A stretch of 64,000 bases of DNA from Cecembia rubra (GCF_003014575.1 NZ_PYGF01000001.1:558001-622000), one strand, 5' to 3'. Shown: positions 33,422-42,197, numbered from the stretch's first letter. The notes: generated from the sequence alone by a model not told the origin. Made by a program: numbers and translations.

Positions 33422-34251
33422 AATACTAAAAATGGTTTATTGATAAAATATGACATTTTTCTGGAAAGATTCTTGGTAAACACCTGTTCAAACCATGTTT
33501 TCTTCTTTGTTAATGTCACAAGAATATCTCCTTTCGCTATAATCAAATAATTTTCAAGTCCAAGACCTGGTTCATCCCGGTAGGATTTCAAAACAAAGTT
33601 TACTTTTTCATACTTGATGAAAGGCTGGATTTCCTGAACCATTAATTGGTGAAGCCCTTTGTCTATGGTTTTTTCCCGTGAACTAACGTGAACTATGTCT
33701 ATTTCACTTTCAAAAAATTTAGCCATCTCCACGACTTTCTGTATAGCTATTTTATCCTCTTCTAAATAATCTGTTGCATACACAAATTTTCTTGGAGGCT
33801 TAAAATAAACCCTCCTGGGAATTATCATCACATCAATTTCGGATTTTTCAATTATTTTACTGCTTCTTGTACCAATATAATTTTGTTTGAACTCATTGAC
33901 ACCTTCTGTGCCCATAATAATGAGGTCAATTTTATTCTCTTCAGCAAAATTCAAAATTGTTTTAACTGTCTTTCCTTCCGAAATAATAGCTCTACAGGAA
34001 TGTAAACCTTTCTGAATACTTTCTTCTGTAACAGTCTTCACAAGAGAATCTAACTTCTTTTGAATAAATGAATACTGGTCGATGGCCTTAACATCACCAA
34101 CAGAAAGTTTTTGATAATCCTCCTTGTCCGGAACATGAAACAATATCAGTTCAGCCCCATATTTTTCCCCTAATTTGGCAGCATATTCAATAGCATTCAG
34201 GGAACATTCCGAAAAGTCAGTTGGGCAAAGAATCTTAAAATTATTGACCAT
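33409..34251 (-). CDS. Universal stress protein with two Usp domains
   Basis: The 280-aa cytoplasmic protein has two Usp folds in tandem. The first begins ILCPTDFSECSLNAIEYAAKLGEKYGAELILFHV and includes DLIIMGTEGVNEFKQNYIGTRSSKIIEKSEIDVMIIP, with the G-2x-G-9x-G(S/T)-like nucleotide loop partly kept. The second (about 150-280) starts KFVYATDYLEEDKIAIQKVVEMAKFFESEIDIVHV and ends KNLSRKMSYFINKPFLVLKRA, which lacks the full ATP-binding loop. Tandem Usp proteins are common in Bacteroidota stress responses. It overlaps the convergent TPR gene by 4 bases. A 2-hydroxyacid dehydrogenase gene lies 11 bases upstream on the same strand, so they may be cotranscribed. Confidence 0.93.
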   Translation of the reverse strand: MVNNFKILCPTDFSECSLNAIEYAAKLGEKYGAELILFHVPDKEDYQKLSVGDVKAIDQYSFIQKKLDSLVKTVTEESIQKGLHSCRAIISEGKTVKTILNFAEENKIDLIIMGTEGVNEFKQNYIGTRSSKIIEKSEIDVMIIPRRVYFKPPRKFVYATDYLEEDKIAIQKVVEMAKFFESEIDIVHVSSREKTIDKGLHQLMVQEIQPFIKYEKVNFVLKSYRDEPGLGLENYLIIAKGDILVTLTKKKTWFEQVFTKNLSRKMSYFINKPFLVLKRA

Positions 34252-34262
34252 ATTATTAGAGA

Positions 34263-35183
34263 TTAATATCCTTTATTTCTGTCAATTTTATTAACCAATG
34301 GCTGATTGTTCAACATTCGATGGTAATTTTCAACAATTTGCGGTGCAGCCGCCTCAGGATTGGTCACGCTTGCTATGTGTGGGGTAATGGTAATTTCTTC
34401 TCTTTCCCAAAAAGGATGGTCTTCAGGTAATGGTTCCTGCTGGAACACATCCAACAATGCACCTGAAATAAAACCTTCATCTAAAGCTTTCAATAAATCC
34501 ATTTCCACTAAATGCTTCCCTCTAGCAACATTGATCAAATAAGTGCCTTTTTTACATCTCCTGAAAAAATCTATATTCAAGATCCCTTCTGTTTCGGGAG
34601 TAAGCGGCAACATACAAACCAAAACATTGATGCTTTTTAAAAATTCATCTGTCCGACTTCTGTCAAAATATGGATACCCGGAATTTTCTTTAATGGTATT
34701 TCCGAGTCCTGCAACTGAAATTCCCATAAATTGTAGTTTTTCAATCACATCACCGCCCAACTCACCTACTCCCATTACCCCAACAGAAATGGGAAGCTCG
34801 GGATTTGACATATCCCATACTCTTCTATTTTTATCACTTTTGTACCTGTCTATCTGCCTGTGCAGATTCAAAACTCCCATAATCACATAATTGGTCATGG
34901 AAAATGTAAGTTTGGAATCCACTATCCTTGTGATAGGCAGGTTATGGGGAATACTTTTATCTGAAAGAATATGGTCTACTCCTGCCCCCATTGAACAAAC
35001 CAATTTAAGGTTAGGAAACCTGTCCAAAATTCCTTTGGGATGTTGCCATAAAATTACTGCCTCAACATTATTATCATCAGAAATATCAGGATAAACCTGA
35101 ATCCTTATTTTCTGATCTATTTTTTTTATATTTTCGACCCAAACTGTAACATCCCTACCAGGTGAAATAATTGCAATACCCAT
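34263..35183 (-). CDS. D-2-hydroxyacid dehydrogenase, glyoxylate/hydroxypyruvate reductase A type
   Basis: The 306-aa NAD(P)-dependent enzyme shows the nucleotide motif VGVMGVGELGGDVIEKLQFMG. Its catalytic triad elements are INVARGKHLVEMDLL (Arg), VFQQEPLPEDHPFW (Glu) and ITPHIAS (His). The MGAGVDHILSD substrate loop and the short length fit the GhrA branch, which reduces glyoxylate and hydroxypyruvate. Family members accept other 2-keto acids, so the substrate is probable rather than certain. It lies upstream of the universal stress protein gene, with a promoter match at 35269-35297. Confidence 0.88.
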   Translation of the reverse strand: MGIAIISPGRDVTVWVENIKKIDQKIRIQVYPDISDDNNVEAVILWQHPKGILDRFPNLKLVCSMGAGVDHILSDKSIPHNLPITRIVDSKLTFSMTNYVIMGVLNLHRQIDRYKSDKNRRVWDMSNPELPISVGVMGVGELGGDVIEKLQFMGISVAGLGNTIKENSGYPYFDRSRTDEFLKSINVLVCMLPLTPETEGILNIDFFRRCKKGTYLINVARGKHLVEMDLLKALDEGFISGALLDVFQQEPLPEDHPFWEREEITITPHIASVTNPEAAAPQIVENYHRMLNNQPLVNKIDRNKGY

Positions 35184-35268
35184 TGCGTTTGTTTTAAATC
35201 AACAATTAATTATTCTTAAGAACGATCAATATAATTAGTTGGTTCGGTTTCTTCAATGACTACTAAAA

Positions 35269-35297
35269 CAAATTTATGAGAACCATTTAAAATTCAA
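35269..35297 (-). promoter_or_regulatory. Candidate promoter for the hydroxyacid dehydrogenase/Usp genes
   Basis: On the minus strand TTTG (35294-35297), 17 bp, then TAAATTTG (35269-35276) match the Bacteroidota -33/-7 pattern with the same spacing as at holA. It implies an untranslated leader of about 80 bases before the ATG at 35183. Confidence 0.4.
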
Positions 35298-35341
35298 AAA
35301 AATTATTGTAAATAACATAAATTTATTAACAAAAAACAGAA

Positions 35342-36193
35342 ATGAAAAACAAAACCATCTTATTCACTTTCATTGTAATGCTTTTCGGATTACCAGAAAT
35401 AATGGCTCAGCAAATCCAAATGCCACAAGCGAGTCCAGCCGCTCAGATCAGTCAGAAAGTTGGACTGACTGATGTAAGCATTGAATATAGTAGGCCAAGT
35501 ATGAAAGGAAGGAAAATATTTGGAGAGCTGGTCCCCTATGGTCAGGTATGGAGAACAGGAGCAAATGCTGCCACTATTTTAACTTTTTCAACAGATGTAA
35601 AAGTGGAAGGCAGAAATCTTCCTGCTGGAAGTTATGCAATTTATTCAATTCCAGGCAAATCAAGCTGGACCATTATCTTGTCTAAAAATACAAAATTGTG
35701 GGGAGCTGTTGGGTATGATGCCTCTGATGATGTAATGAGATTCTCTGTTAAACCTGGAAAAACAGGTCAAAAATATGAAACTATGGAAATTAATTTCATA
35801 GACATTACCGATACTGGAGCCTCAATAGCAATGAAATGGGAAAATACCAGAGTAAAATTCAGAATTGAAACGGAAGTGGATGGCATTGTTATGGCACAGA
35901 TCAAGGAATTGGTAATTGACCGGGAGCCCCAAAATCCAGGTCTTTATTATCAGGCTGCAAACTATTATTTTACAAATAACAAAGACATCCCCAAGTCTTA
36001 TGAATGGATCAAAAAATCTGTAGATGCTGACCCAAAATACTGGACAATGCACTTAAAAGCTAAAATTGAACTGGCATTGGGAATGAAAAAGGATGCAATT
36101 GAAAGTGCACAAAAATCTATGGAAATGGCTAGAGAAGCTAAAAACCCAGATTATGTTGGATTAAATGAAAGATTGATCAAATCCATCAAATAA
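35342..36193 (+). CDS. Secreted DUF2911 protein with C-terminal TPR-like helices
   Basis: The 283-aa product has a signal peptide (MKNKTILFTFIVMLFGLPEIMAQQ). A DUF2911 domain follows (about 25-175) with the hallmark VGLTDVSIEYSRPSMKGRKIFG, LVPYGQVWRTGANAATILTFS and LPAGSYAIYSIPG. The last 90 residues are helical and TPR-like (YYQAANYYFTNNKDIPKSYEWIKKSVDADPKYW). DUF2911 proteins are abundant exported proteins in Bacteroidota with no assigned activity. The gene is monocistronic with a strong terminator downstream and probably acts in the periplasm. Confidence 0.92.
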   Translation: MKNKTILFTFIVMLFGLPEIMAQQIQMPQASPAAQISQKVGLTDVSIEYSRPSMKGRKIFGELVPYGQVWRTGANAATILTFSTDVKVEGRNLPAGSYAIYSIPGKSSWTIILSKNTKLWGAVGYDASDDVMRFSVKPGKTGQKYETMEINFIDITDTGASIAMKWENTRVKFRIETEVDGIVMAQIKELVIDREPQNPGLYYQAANYYFTNNKDIPKSYEWIKKSVDADPKYWTMHLKAKIELALGMKKDAIESAQKSMEMAREAKNPDYVGLNERLIKSIK

Positions 36194-36219
36194 TTTCTTG
36201 TAAATGCCTAAATCGAAAG

Positions 36220-36246
36220 AGTGGTTTAATTAAACCACTTTTTTTT
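36220..36246 (+). terminator. Rho-independent terminator after the DUF2911 gene
   Basis: AGTGGTTTA (36220-36228) pairs with TAAACCACT (36231-36239), forming a near-loopless palindrome followed by a run of T to 36246. It lies 27 bases after the stop. Confidence 0.8.
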
Positions 36247-36396
36247 ATGCCAATCGGCTAATCATCACCTTTTTAAGGACTGCTGGAAAATTTATTTTAT
36301 GAAAAATAGATTAGATTATTTGGGTTTAAACGTAATTCAATCGATTTCCTTTCATAAGTGCCAAAAATCACAAAATGATTTTATTCAATAAATGGG

Positions 36397-36424
36397 TTTA
36401 TTTTTTAATAATATTATAATTTTG
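36397..36424 (+). promoter_or_regulatory. Candidate promoter for the SerB-SerA fusion gene
   Basis: TAATTTTG at 36417-36424 is an exact TAnnTTTG. TTTA at 36397-36400 (three of four bases of -33 TTTG) lies 16 bp upstream. The ATG at 36455 would leave a leader of about 25 bases. Confidence 0.4.
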
Positions 36425-36454
36425 AGGAGACAAGATTAAAAATCAGCAATAGAA

Positions 36455-38347
36455 ATGCCCCACAATAAAAAATTCATTATTGATTTTGACAGTACATTTA
36501 CCCAGGTCGAAGCATTGGACGTGTTGGGTGAAATTAGCTTGAAAAATGACCCGAAGAGAAATGAGAAGTTAAAGGCCATCAAAGATATTACCGATATGGG
36601 AATGGATGGCTCTCTTAATTTCAGAGAAAGTTTGGAAAGAAGGCTTGCAATCTTGGAAGCAAGTAAGTCCCAGATAACAGAACTTATTGATGCGCTCAAA
36701 CCTAAGGTATCCAAATCTTTCAAAAGAAATAAAGAATTTTTGCATGAACATGCTGATGATATCATTATAATTTCCAATGGTTTCCGAGATTTCATTACTC
36801 CAATAGTAAGTGAATATGGCATCAAACCAGAAAATGTTTATGCCAATGAATTCATTTACAATGATTCAGGTAAAATTGTTGATTTCAATAGGGACAATGT
36901 ACTATCCAACAATGGGGGGAAATCTGAAACAATCAAAAGACTTAATTTAGAAGGAGATATCTATGTCATAGGAGATGGATACACGGATTATGAAATCAAA
37001 GCCTCTGGACTTGCCAATAAATTCTATGCTTTCACCGAAAATGTGGAAAGGGCAAAAGTTACAGCCAAAGCAGACCATATTGCCCCTAGTTTAGATGAAA
37101 TCCTATATGTCAATAAAATGAATAAAAAATTTTCCTACCCAAAAAGCCGAATCAATGTACTCCTTTTAGAAAATGTTCATCCTATTGGAATTGAACTGAT
37201 GAAACATGAAGGATACAATGTCGAAGTGATATCATCTGCCCTTTCCGAAGACGAGCTGGCTGAAAAAATAAAGAATGTTAGCATTTTAGGAATCCGTTCA
37301 AAAACCAATGTCACTAAAAAAGTTCTAGAAAATGCTAATAGACTTATTTCAATTGGAGCTTTTTGTATTGGAACTAATCAGATTGACCTTGAAACCTGCA
37401 CAGAAAAAGGTATAGCTGTTTTCAATGCACCTTTTAGCAATACCAGATCAGTTGTTGAAATGGCCATAGCTGAAATTATTTTCCTGATGCGCAACTTCCA
37501 TGATAAAAGTTTGGGAATGCACCAAGGCAAATGGGACAAATCTGCAAGCGGAAGTTTTGAAATCAGAGGAAAAAAACTGGGGATTATAGGCTACGGAAAT
37601 ATAGGTGCCCAATTATCTGTACTAGCAGAAAACATGGGCATGGATGTTTACTATTATGATGTCATAGAGAAACTCGCTTTGGGTAATGCCACCAAACTGG
37701 ATTCTTTGGATGAACTTTTGCTTACATGTGATGTGATCAGCCTCCATGTCGATGGAAGGAAGGAAAATAAAAACCTGATCAATGAATCTAAAATTGCATT
37801 GATGAAGAAAGGGGCTTACTTACTAAACCTCAGTAGAGGTCATGTGGTAGATATTAAAGCCTTGAAAAATGCCCTTGAAAGTGGTCATTTGGCCGGTGCT
37901 GCGGTAGATGTGTTTCCGGAAGAACCAAAAAACAATGATGAGCCATTTGTATCCGAATTAGTCGGGACCAGAAATACCATTCTTACACCGCATATTGGAG
38001 GATCAACCTTAGAAGCGCAACAGAACATTGCCCGCTTTGTCCCAGGAAAAATCATGGATTATATCAATACCGGAAATACCTTTAACTCTGTGAATTTCCC
38101 CAATATTCAATTGCCATTCCTTCAAAATGCCCATAGGTTGATCCATTTGCATCATAATGAACCAGGGGTCCTAGCAAAAATTAACCAATGCCTGGCCAAA
38201 CATGAGATCAATATTGTAGGACAGTACCTCAAAACCAACGAAAAAATAGGGTATGTCATCACAGATATTGACAAAGCTTATTCTCCTGAAATCATTGATG
38301 TTATGAAAAAAATCCCAGGAACCATTAGGTTTAGGGTTTTATATTAA
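36455..38347 (+). CDS. serA: Fusion of phosphoserine-phosphatase-like HAD domain and D-3-phosphoglycerate dehydrogenase with ACT domain
   Basis: The 630-aa protein joins the first and last steps of serine synthesis. Residues of about 1-215 are a HAD phosphatase of SerB type: motif I IDFDSTFT (D10, D12), motif II ISNG, motif III Lys in GGKSETIK and motif IV GDGYTDYE. Residues of about 225-545 are 3-phosphoglycerate dehydrogenase: LGIIGYGNIGAQLSVLA for NAD, and LNLSRGHVVD, FPEEPKNND and LTPHIGGSTLEAQ for the catalytic Arg, Glu and His. The last 70 residues form an ACT regulatory domain (NEPGVLAKINQCLAKHEINIVGQYL), suggesting serine feedback. Normal SerA is about 410 aa with one of the two activities. 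The aminotransferase SerC is not in the window. Confidence 0.93.
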   Translation: MPHNKKFIIDFDSTFTQVEALDVLGEISLKNDPKRNEKLKAIKDITDMGMDGSLNFRESLERRLAILEASKSQITELIDALKPKVSKSFKRNKEFLHEHADDIIIISNGFRDFITPIVSEYGIKPENVYANEFIYNDSGKIVDFNRDNVLSNNGGKSETIKRLNLEGDIYVIGDGYTDYEIKASGLANKFYAFTENVERAKVTAKADHIAPSLDEILYVNKMNKKFSYPKSRINVLLLENVHPIGIELMKHEGYNVEVISSALSEDELAEKIKNVSILGIRSKTNVTKKVLENANRLISIGAFCIGTNQIDLETCTEKGIAVFNAPFSNTRSVVEMAIAEIIFLMRNFHDKSLGMHQGKWDKSASGSFEIRGKKLGIIGYGNIGAQLSVLAENMGMDVYYYDVIEKLALGNATKLDSLDELLLTCDVISLHVDGRKENKNLINESKIALMKKGAYLLNLSRGHVVDIKALKNALESGHLAGAAVDVFPEEPKNNDEPFVSELVGTRNTILTPHIGGSTLEAQQNIARFVPGKIMDYINTGNTFNSVNFPNIQLPFLQNAHRLIHLHHNEPGVLAKINQCLAKHEINIVGQYLKTNEKIGYVITDIDKAYSPEIIDVMKKIPGTIRFRVLY

Positions 38348-38363
38348 CAAAGCATTTTAAAAT

Positions 38364-38387
38364 ATGGCAGGGATAATTCCCTGCCAT
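38364..38387. terminator. Hairpin between convergent genes
   Basis: ATGGCAGGGA (38364-38373), loop TAAT and TCCCTGCCAT (38378-38387) form a perfect 10-bp stem. There is no long T-tract on the plus strand; on the minus strand a short T-rich ATATTTTAAAA follows. It probably separates the serA and outer-membrane barrel transcripts. Confidence 0.5.
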
Positions 38388-38448
38388 TCGCTTCAAAAAC
38401 ACCATCCCTGAAGTCCGATATCTTTTTAAGAGAAATTGAAATCATTTT

Positions 38449-41268
38449 TCAATTCATCATCCGAAATGTTCTCATCCCTGAACCTGGCCGCGATAAGTTA
38501 TTCATAGGGTTAAGGTTACTATTGAGTTTATAAGTAAAACTTAACATTACAATTCTTCCAAGGTTATTGGTGACAGTTTGTTCAATAAAATTTACATCTG
38601 CTCTTTGTGATACGCCTATATTTTGGTTAAGTAAATTCTGACCAGACAGTCGGATTTCTCCTTTGTTTGATTTGAGTATGAACCTGCTAATAGCTAAATT
38701 CAACAAAGGAATTGACTCGTTGAAATCTGTAGTCCTTGAATTGTACTTGAGGTAATTAAAATTGCCTGTAAAGCTGTATTGTTTGAGAAAATTGACCCCT
38801 AGTTCTGCATTATAAGTTTGGTTAAAAAATAACTGATTTTGCAGTGGACTGAAATCATAGGCTGTTTCCTGGCGACTGATATTAGCAGACAGGCCAAGAT
38901 TTACAAACTCCTTCCAATTGTAATCGTACCTGATATTTCCTCCAAAATTTTTGATACGAATGATATCCTCAAGGTCATTGATCATGTTATAACCCTGGTT
39001 GTATAATAAATTTGGTCCAATATTGAATCGGCTATTAAGTGGTTTGATTGGAAAACCTAAGTTTAAATTTGTATTGGCCATCAAACTGTTTCTTACATTC
39101 ATCGGGGTAATTGTTCTGACCAATCTCTCATCAATATTTTGAGAATTTACAATTGCATTTTCCGTGAAATTCAAAAAAGCACTGGCAAAAAGATTAATGA
39201 ATCTACCCACGTCAAAACTATTATAATTTATTCTCCAGCTATGAACATATGCAGGTCTCAATTCTGGATTGCCTACATAGATATTAAGGGGATCGGCATT
39301 ATTAATTACCGGCTGCAATTGTTCAATACTGGGTTCAGTAACCGAAGTTTGATAATTGAACATTAGATTTTTAGAATTGCTAAATCCATAATTCATTCTC
39401 AGACTAGGTAAAAAGTTCTCAAAATTGTTTTTGATGATCTCATCAAAAAGCAGTAATTCCCCATTTAACCTTGTAGCCTGCAAGGCGACACCTGCTACGA
39501 GGTTATACTTCCCAGAATTATAAGAAATATTGGCACCAGGCCTATGATAGGTATAGACAGAATTGAATTTGTTACTTAGAGACTGATTAAATACCCTATT
39601 TTCTCCTTCCACATCATAGACTTCCCTGTCCACTTCATTCAGGTTTTGTCTGAAATTATATACCAATTCCAAATACTTCCTGCCACCCAATGGCTCTGTA
39701 TAGGAAAAGTTTCCTCCATAATTGTATGTGATATTCCTTTGGAAGTTGTCTTGCCTTATAATTTCCAATGCCGGTCTGCTTCCAAAGAATTCATTTTCTG
39801 CATAAAGATTTCCCACATAATCTCCTTCATTATAGCCAAAAATCAGATTGGAAGACAAGGTTCTACCGGGTTTGGAAAAACGGTGCCTGATCAATAATTC
39901 AGTGTTGAGTTGGAAATTATCTCCTCTGGTGAAATTGCTTCTTTCTCCCCTGTTCAATAAATTACCATCTCCATCTCTATTCGTACTTGTACTGTTCACC
40001 AAGCGGTCTGTAAAAGTATATTGTCCATTTGTGGTAGACCTTAAGGAATTTAAGCTGTCTATTTTATGGTCAATAATCAGGTTCAATCGGTGATTGGAAG
40101 ACAAATTATCCTGATAACTGTTTTCATTGAAACCTATATCGCCATTTGGAAAGAAATTTAACCTATCCGTATTCTGTGTTATTATATGGTCAAGTTTATT
40201 GAAAAAATAACTACTCCTCATTTGGGTCTTTTTATTGAAATCCTTGTTCAGGTTGGTTCCAAATGCATTACTGTTCATCACACCATTTATTCTTTGACCG
40301 TTGTTCAATGGAATTGCAGGTTGCGCTCCCCCAGGACCTCCTACATTTATCCTTACCATTCCTCCAGCTGCACTTGCTATACTTTGTAAGCCACCTTGAA
40401 AATTGATGTAATCATCTATTGAAAATCCCTGTTCGTTTGTATTGTTTGACATTCCCAAAAATGAAAGTTGTTGCTTATCTGAAAACTTATTGAGATTTCC
40501 TCTTAAGCTATATCTGTCATCTGTACCAATTCCACCTGTAACATTTCCAAAATACCCCCTTTTATGACTATCCTTAAGCTTGAGATTGATGGTTTTTTCT
40601 CTTTGTCCATCATCTATACCTGTAAAAAGCGATTGCTCTGACCGGCGGTCAAGAATCTGGACTTTGTCAATAGCTTCTGCCAAAAGGTTTTTTGTGGCAA
40701 GTTTGGGATCATTTCCAAAAAACTCCTTGCCATCAATCAAAACTCTCCTTACAGTTTCACCCTGTGCTTTGATATTACCCTCAGAATCAATTTCCACTCC
40801 AGGAAGCCTTTTTAGCAATTCTTCAACATTGGCGTTAGGCATGGTTTTAAAAGACCCTGCATTAAACTCAATGGTATCTTTCTTAATCGTTACAGGGGCT
40901 ATAGCTTCAACTGTAAATTCATCCAAGTCGGCTGTTTTTTCATTAAGAGCTATTTCCCCCAAAGCCATTAAAACAGAAGCATTAGGTTTTTGGATAAGTT
41001 TTGAGAAAGTAGAAAACCCCACAAAAGACACTTGGATCAGCAACTCTTCCTCTTTCAGATTTTTAATCTCAAAATTTCCGGTTGGATTGCTCACCCCAAA
41101 TGTCACCAAAGTAGAATCTTTAGGATCTAAAATGGTTATTGTAGCTGATGGTAATGCTTTCCCATCCTTATCCTTAACAGTTCCTGACACCGACCATCTA
41201 TTGGTCTGGGCAGACACTTGAACACAGGTCAAAAATATTACTAAAATTGCTAAGAATATCTTGTGCAT
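38449..41268 (-). CDS. TonB-receptor-like outer-membrane protein with carboxypeptidase-regulatory and plug domains
   Basis: The 939-aa protein starts with a signal peptide (MHKIFLAILVIFLTCVQVSAQ). A carboxypeptidase-regulatory-like beta-sandwich follows at about 25-110 (GTVKDKDGKALPSATITILDP, GNFEIKNL). Then comes a plug-like domain at about 130-230 (NVEELLKRLPGVEIDSEG, VRRVLIDGKEFFGNDP, KTINLKLKD). The remainder is a large beta-barrel rich in Asn, Tyr and Phe. The Gly/Pro/Asn-rich insertion near residues 300-330 (VGGPGGAQPAIPLNNGQR) is unusual. This type (outer membrane beta-barrel family) is often partnered with GLPGLI proteins, and one lies 57 bases upstream here. The substrate is unknown. 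Confidence 0.88.
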   Translation of the reverse strand: MHKIFLAILVIFLTCVQVSAQTNRWSVSGTVKDKDGKALPSATITILDPKDSTLVTFGVSNPTGNFEIKNLKEEELLIQVSFVGFSTFSKLIQKPNASVLMALGEIALNEKTADLDEFTVEAIAPVTIKKDTIEFNAGSFKTMPNANVEELLKRLPGVEIDSEGNIKAQGETVRRVLIDGKEFFGNDPKLATKNLLAEAIDKVQILDRRSEQSLFTGIDDGQREKTINLKLKDSHKRGYFGNVTGGIGTDDRYSLRGNLNKFSDKQQLSFLGMSNNTNEQGFSIDDYINFQGGLQSIASAAGGMVRINVGGPGGAQPAIPLNNGQRINGVMNSNAFGTNLNKDFNKKTQMRSSYFFNKLDHIITQNTDRLNFFPNGDIGFNENSYQDNLSSNHRLNLIIDHKIDSLNSLRSTTNGQYTFTDRLVNSTSTNRDGDGNLLNRGERSNFTRGDNFQLNTELLIRHRFSKPGRTLSSNLIFGYNEGDYVGNLYAENEFFGSRPALEIIRQDNFQRNITYNYGGNFSYTEPLGGRKYLELVYNFRQNLNEVDREVYDVEGENRVFNQSLSNKFNSVYTYHRPGANISYNSGKYNLVAGVALQATRLNGELLLFDEIIKNNFENFLPSLRMNYGFSNSKNLMFNYQTSVTEPSIEQLQPVINNADPLNIYVGNPELRPAYVHSWRINYNSFDVGRFINLFASAFLNFTENAIVNSQNIDERLVRTITPMNVRNSLMANTNLNLGFPIKPLNSRFNIGPNLLYNQGYNMINDLEDIIRIKNFGGNIRYDYNWKEFVNLGLSANISRQETAYDFSPLQNQLFFNQTYNAELGVNFLKQYSFTGNFNYLKYNSRTTDFNESIPLLNLAISRFILKSNKGEIRLSGQNLLNQNIGVSQRADVNFIEQTVTNNLGRIVMLSFTYKLNSNLNPMNNLSRPGSGMRTFRMMN

Positions 41269-41325
41269 GCTTTTCGAACTTGAAAATCGGTATCTAATTT
41301 TGTTTTTTGTTTCTTGTTTCCGAGT

Positions 41326-42069
41326 TTAATTCCTGATCATCATCCTAAATCCACCTTGCCCACTTTGAGCCCCCATTTTTTCCATTTGTTCCTGTACCAT
41401 CGCTCTATAATCCTCCTCCGTTATTTCTTGTCCCCCTTTTGGAAGTCTAAGTTCATTTTTCTTCAGTGCTCTCAAGTCGATTTTATTTGCTGTGATGATG
41501 ATATCATCCGTATTGATACTTACTTCCAGGATTAATCCAGGTAATCCATTAAAACTTTCGGGTCCTATGGGTAAGCGGATTTCTTCTGTATACCAAGCCA
41601 TTATTTCCCTATTATTCTCATCAGTATAAAAGGCGTTTTTACAAAGCATGCCATGAATCTCTTTCGAATCCTGACCCAATTTCCAAGGAATCCTTGCAAT
41701 TTCTTTTTGAATAATGTATTTCTTACCCATGAACTCTCTCAATTGTGTCGTGATTTCTTGGGACCTGTCAACATGTATTTCATTTTGTAAAACCATTCGC
41801 ATCATCCTAGGTCCTCCTGCTCCCGGCCCCTGGTCAAAAGGATTTTCATCGATTGGTACAGGCTTATAAAGACTCTCCTCGCCGCTAAAGACCAAGAGAT
41901 TTTCTGTGACGTTGAATTCAGGAACCATTTTTTTCATTTCCTCCTGTTCTGCAGGAATTCTTTTGTGTACATTGACTTTAGTGGAATATGTAATCACACC
42001 TTGCTCAACTTGCTGAGAAATGAATGCCAAGGAGGCACATACAAACATGGCTAAAAGATATTTTTTCAT
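41326..42069 (-). CDS. GLPGLI-family secreted protein
   Basis: The 247-aa product has a signal peptide (MKKYLLAMFVCASLAFISQQ) and the eponymous motif in PESFNGLPGLILEVSINTDD at about residues 182-201, preceded by AWYTEEIRLPIGP. GLPGLI proteins are a Bacteroidota family of unknown function, usually next to a TonB-receptor-like barrel as here. The region GGPRMMRMVLQNE and the C-terminal MEKMGAQSGQGGFRMMIRN are Met/Gly-rich. The product is probably periplasmic. It is divergent from the histidine kinase at 42198. A minus-strand -7-like TACTTTTG is at 42091-42098. Confidence 0.92.
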   Translation of the reverse strand: MKKYLLAMFVCASLAFISQQVEQGVITYSTKVNVHKRIPAEQEEMKKMVPEFNVTENLLVFSGEESLYKPVPIDENPFDQGPGAGGPRMMRMVLQNEIHVDRSQEITTQLREFMGKKYIIQKEIARIPWKLGQDSKEIHGMLCKNAFYTDENNREIMAWYTEEIRLPIGPESFNGLPGLILEVSINTDDIIITANKIDLRALKKNELRLPKGGQEITEEDYRAMVQEQMEKMGAQSGQGGFRMMIRN

Positions 42070-42090
42070 GATTTTGGAATTTTATTTGCC

Positions 42091-42098
42091 CAAAAGTA
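42091..42098 (-). promoter_or_regulatory. Candidate -7 element for the GLPGLI/outer-membrane operon
   Basis: The minus strand reads TACTTTTG, an exact TAnnTTTG, 22 bases before the GLPGLI ATG. No TTTG lies at the standard -33 spacing; the GGTTAA repeats occupy that side instead, which is consistent with an activator-dependent promoter. Confidence 0.4.
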
Positions 42099-42119
42099 GA
42101 ATAAGAAAATTTAAAAGCA

Positions 42120-42156
42120 GGTTAAGCAACCTGAATACAAGGTTAATTAAGGTTAA
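42120..42156. promoter_or_regulatory. Phased GGTTAA direct repeats, candidate response-regulator operator
   Basis: GGTTAA occurs at 42120, 42141 and 42151, the last two as GGTTAAT. The spacings of 21 and 10 bp place all copies on the same face of the helix. OmpR-family regulators usually bind such tandem half-sites. The array lies between divergent -7 elements of the GLPGLI operon and the histidine kinase gene. Confidence 0.45.
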
Positions 42157-42185
42157 TGGCTGAAAGCAAAGGAAAATAAACCCTT

Positions 42186-42193
42186 TATATTTG
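42186..42193 (+). promoter_or_regulatory. Candidate -7 element for the histidine kinase gene
   Basis: TATATTTG matches TAnnTTTG exactly and ends 4 bases before the ATG at 42198, which would give a leaderless or nearly leaderless message. No -33 TTTG is visible; the repeats at 42120-42156 lie 30-66 bases upstream. Confidence 0.4.
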
Positions 42194-42197
42194 TCCT

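Noticed and set aside
36436-36825. 129-aa minus-strand frame opposite the SerB domain
   Set aside because: The opposing HAD motifs are intact and decisive. The antisense product is low-complexity Ser/Ile/Leu.
40580-41221. 213-aa open frame on the plus strand opposite the outer-membrane barrel gene
   Set aside because: It lies fully antisense to a well-supported signal-peptide, regulatory-domain and plug region. Its Ser/Leu-rich composition is typical of an antisense shadow.
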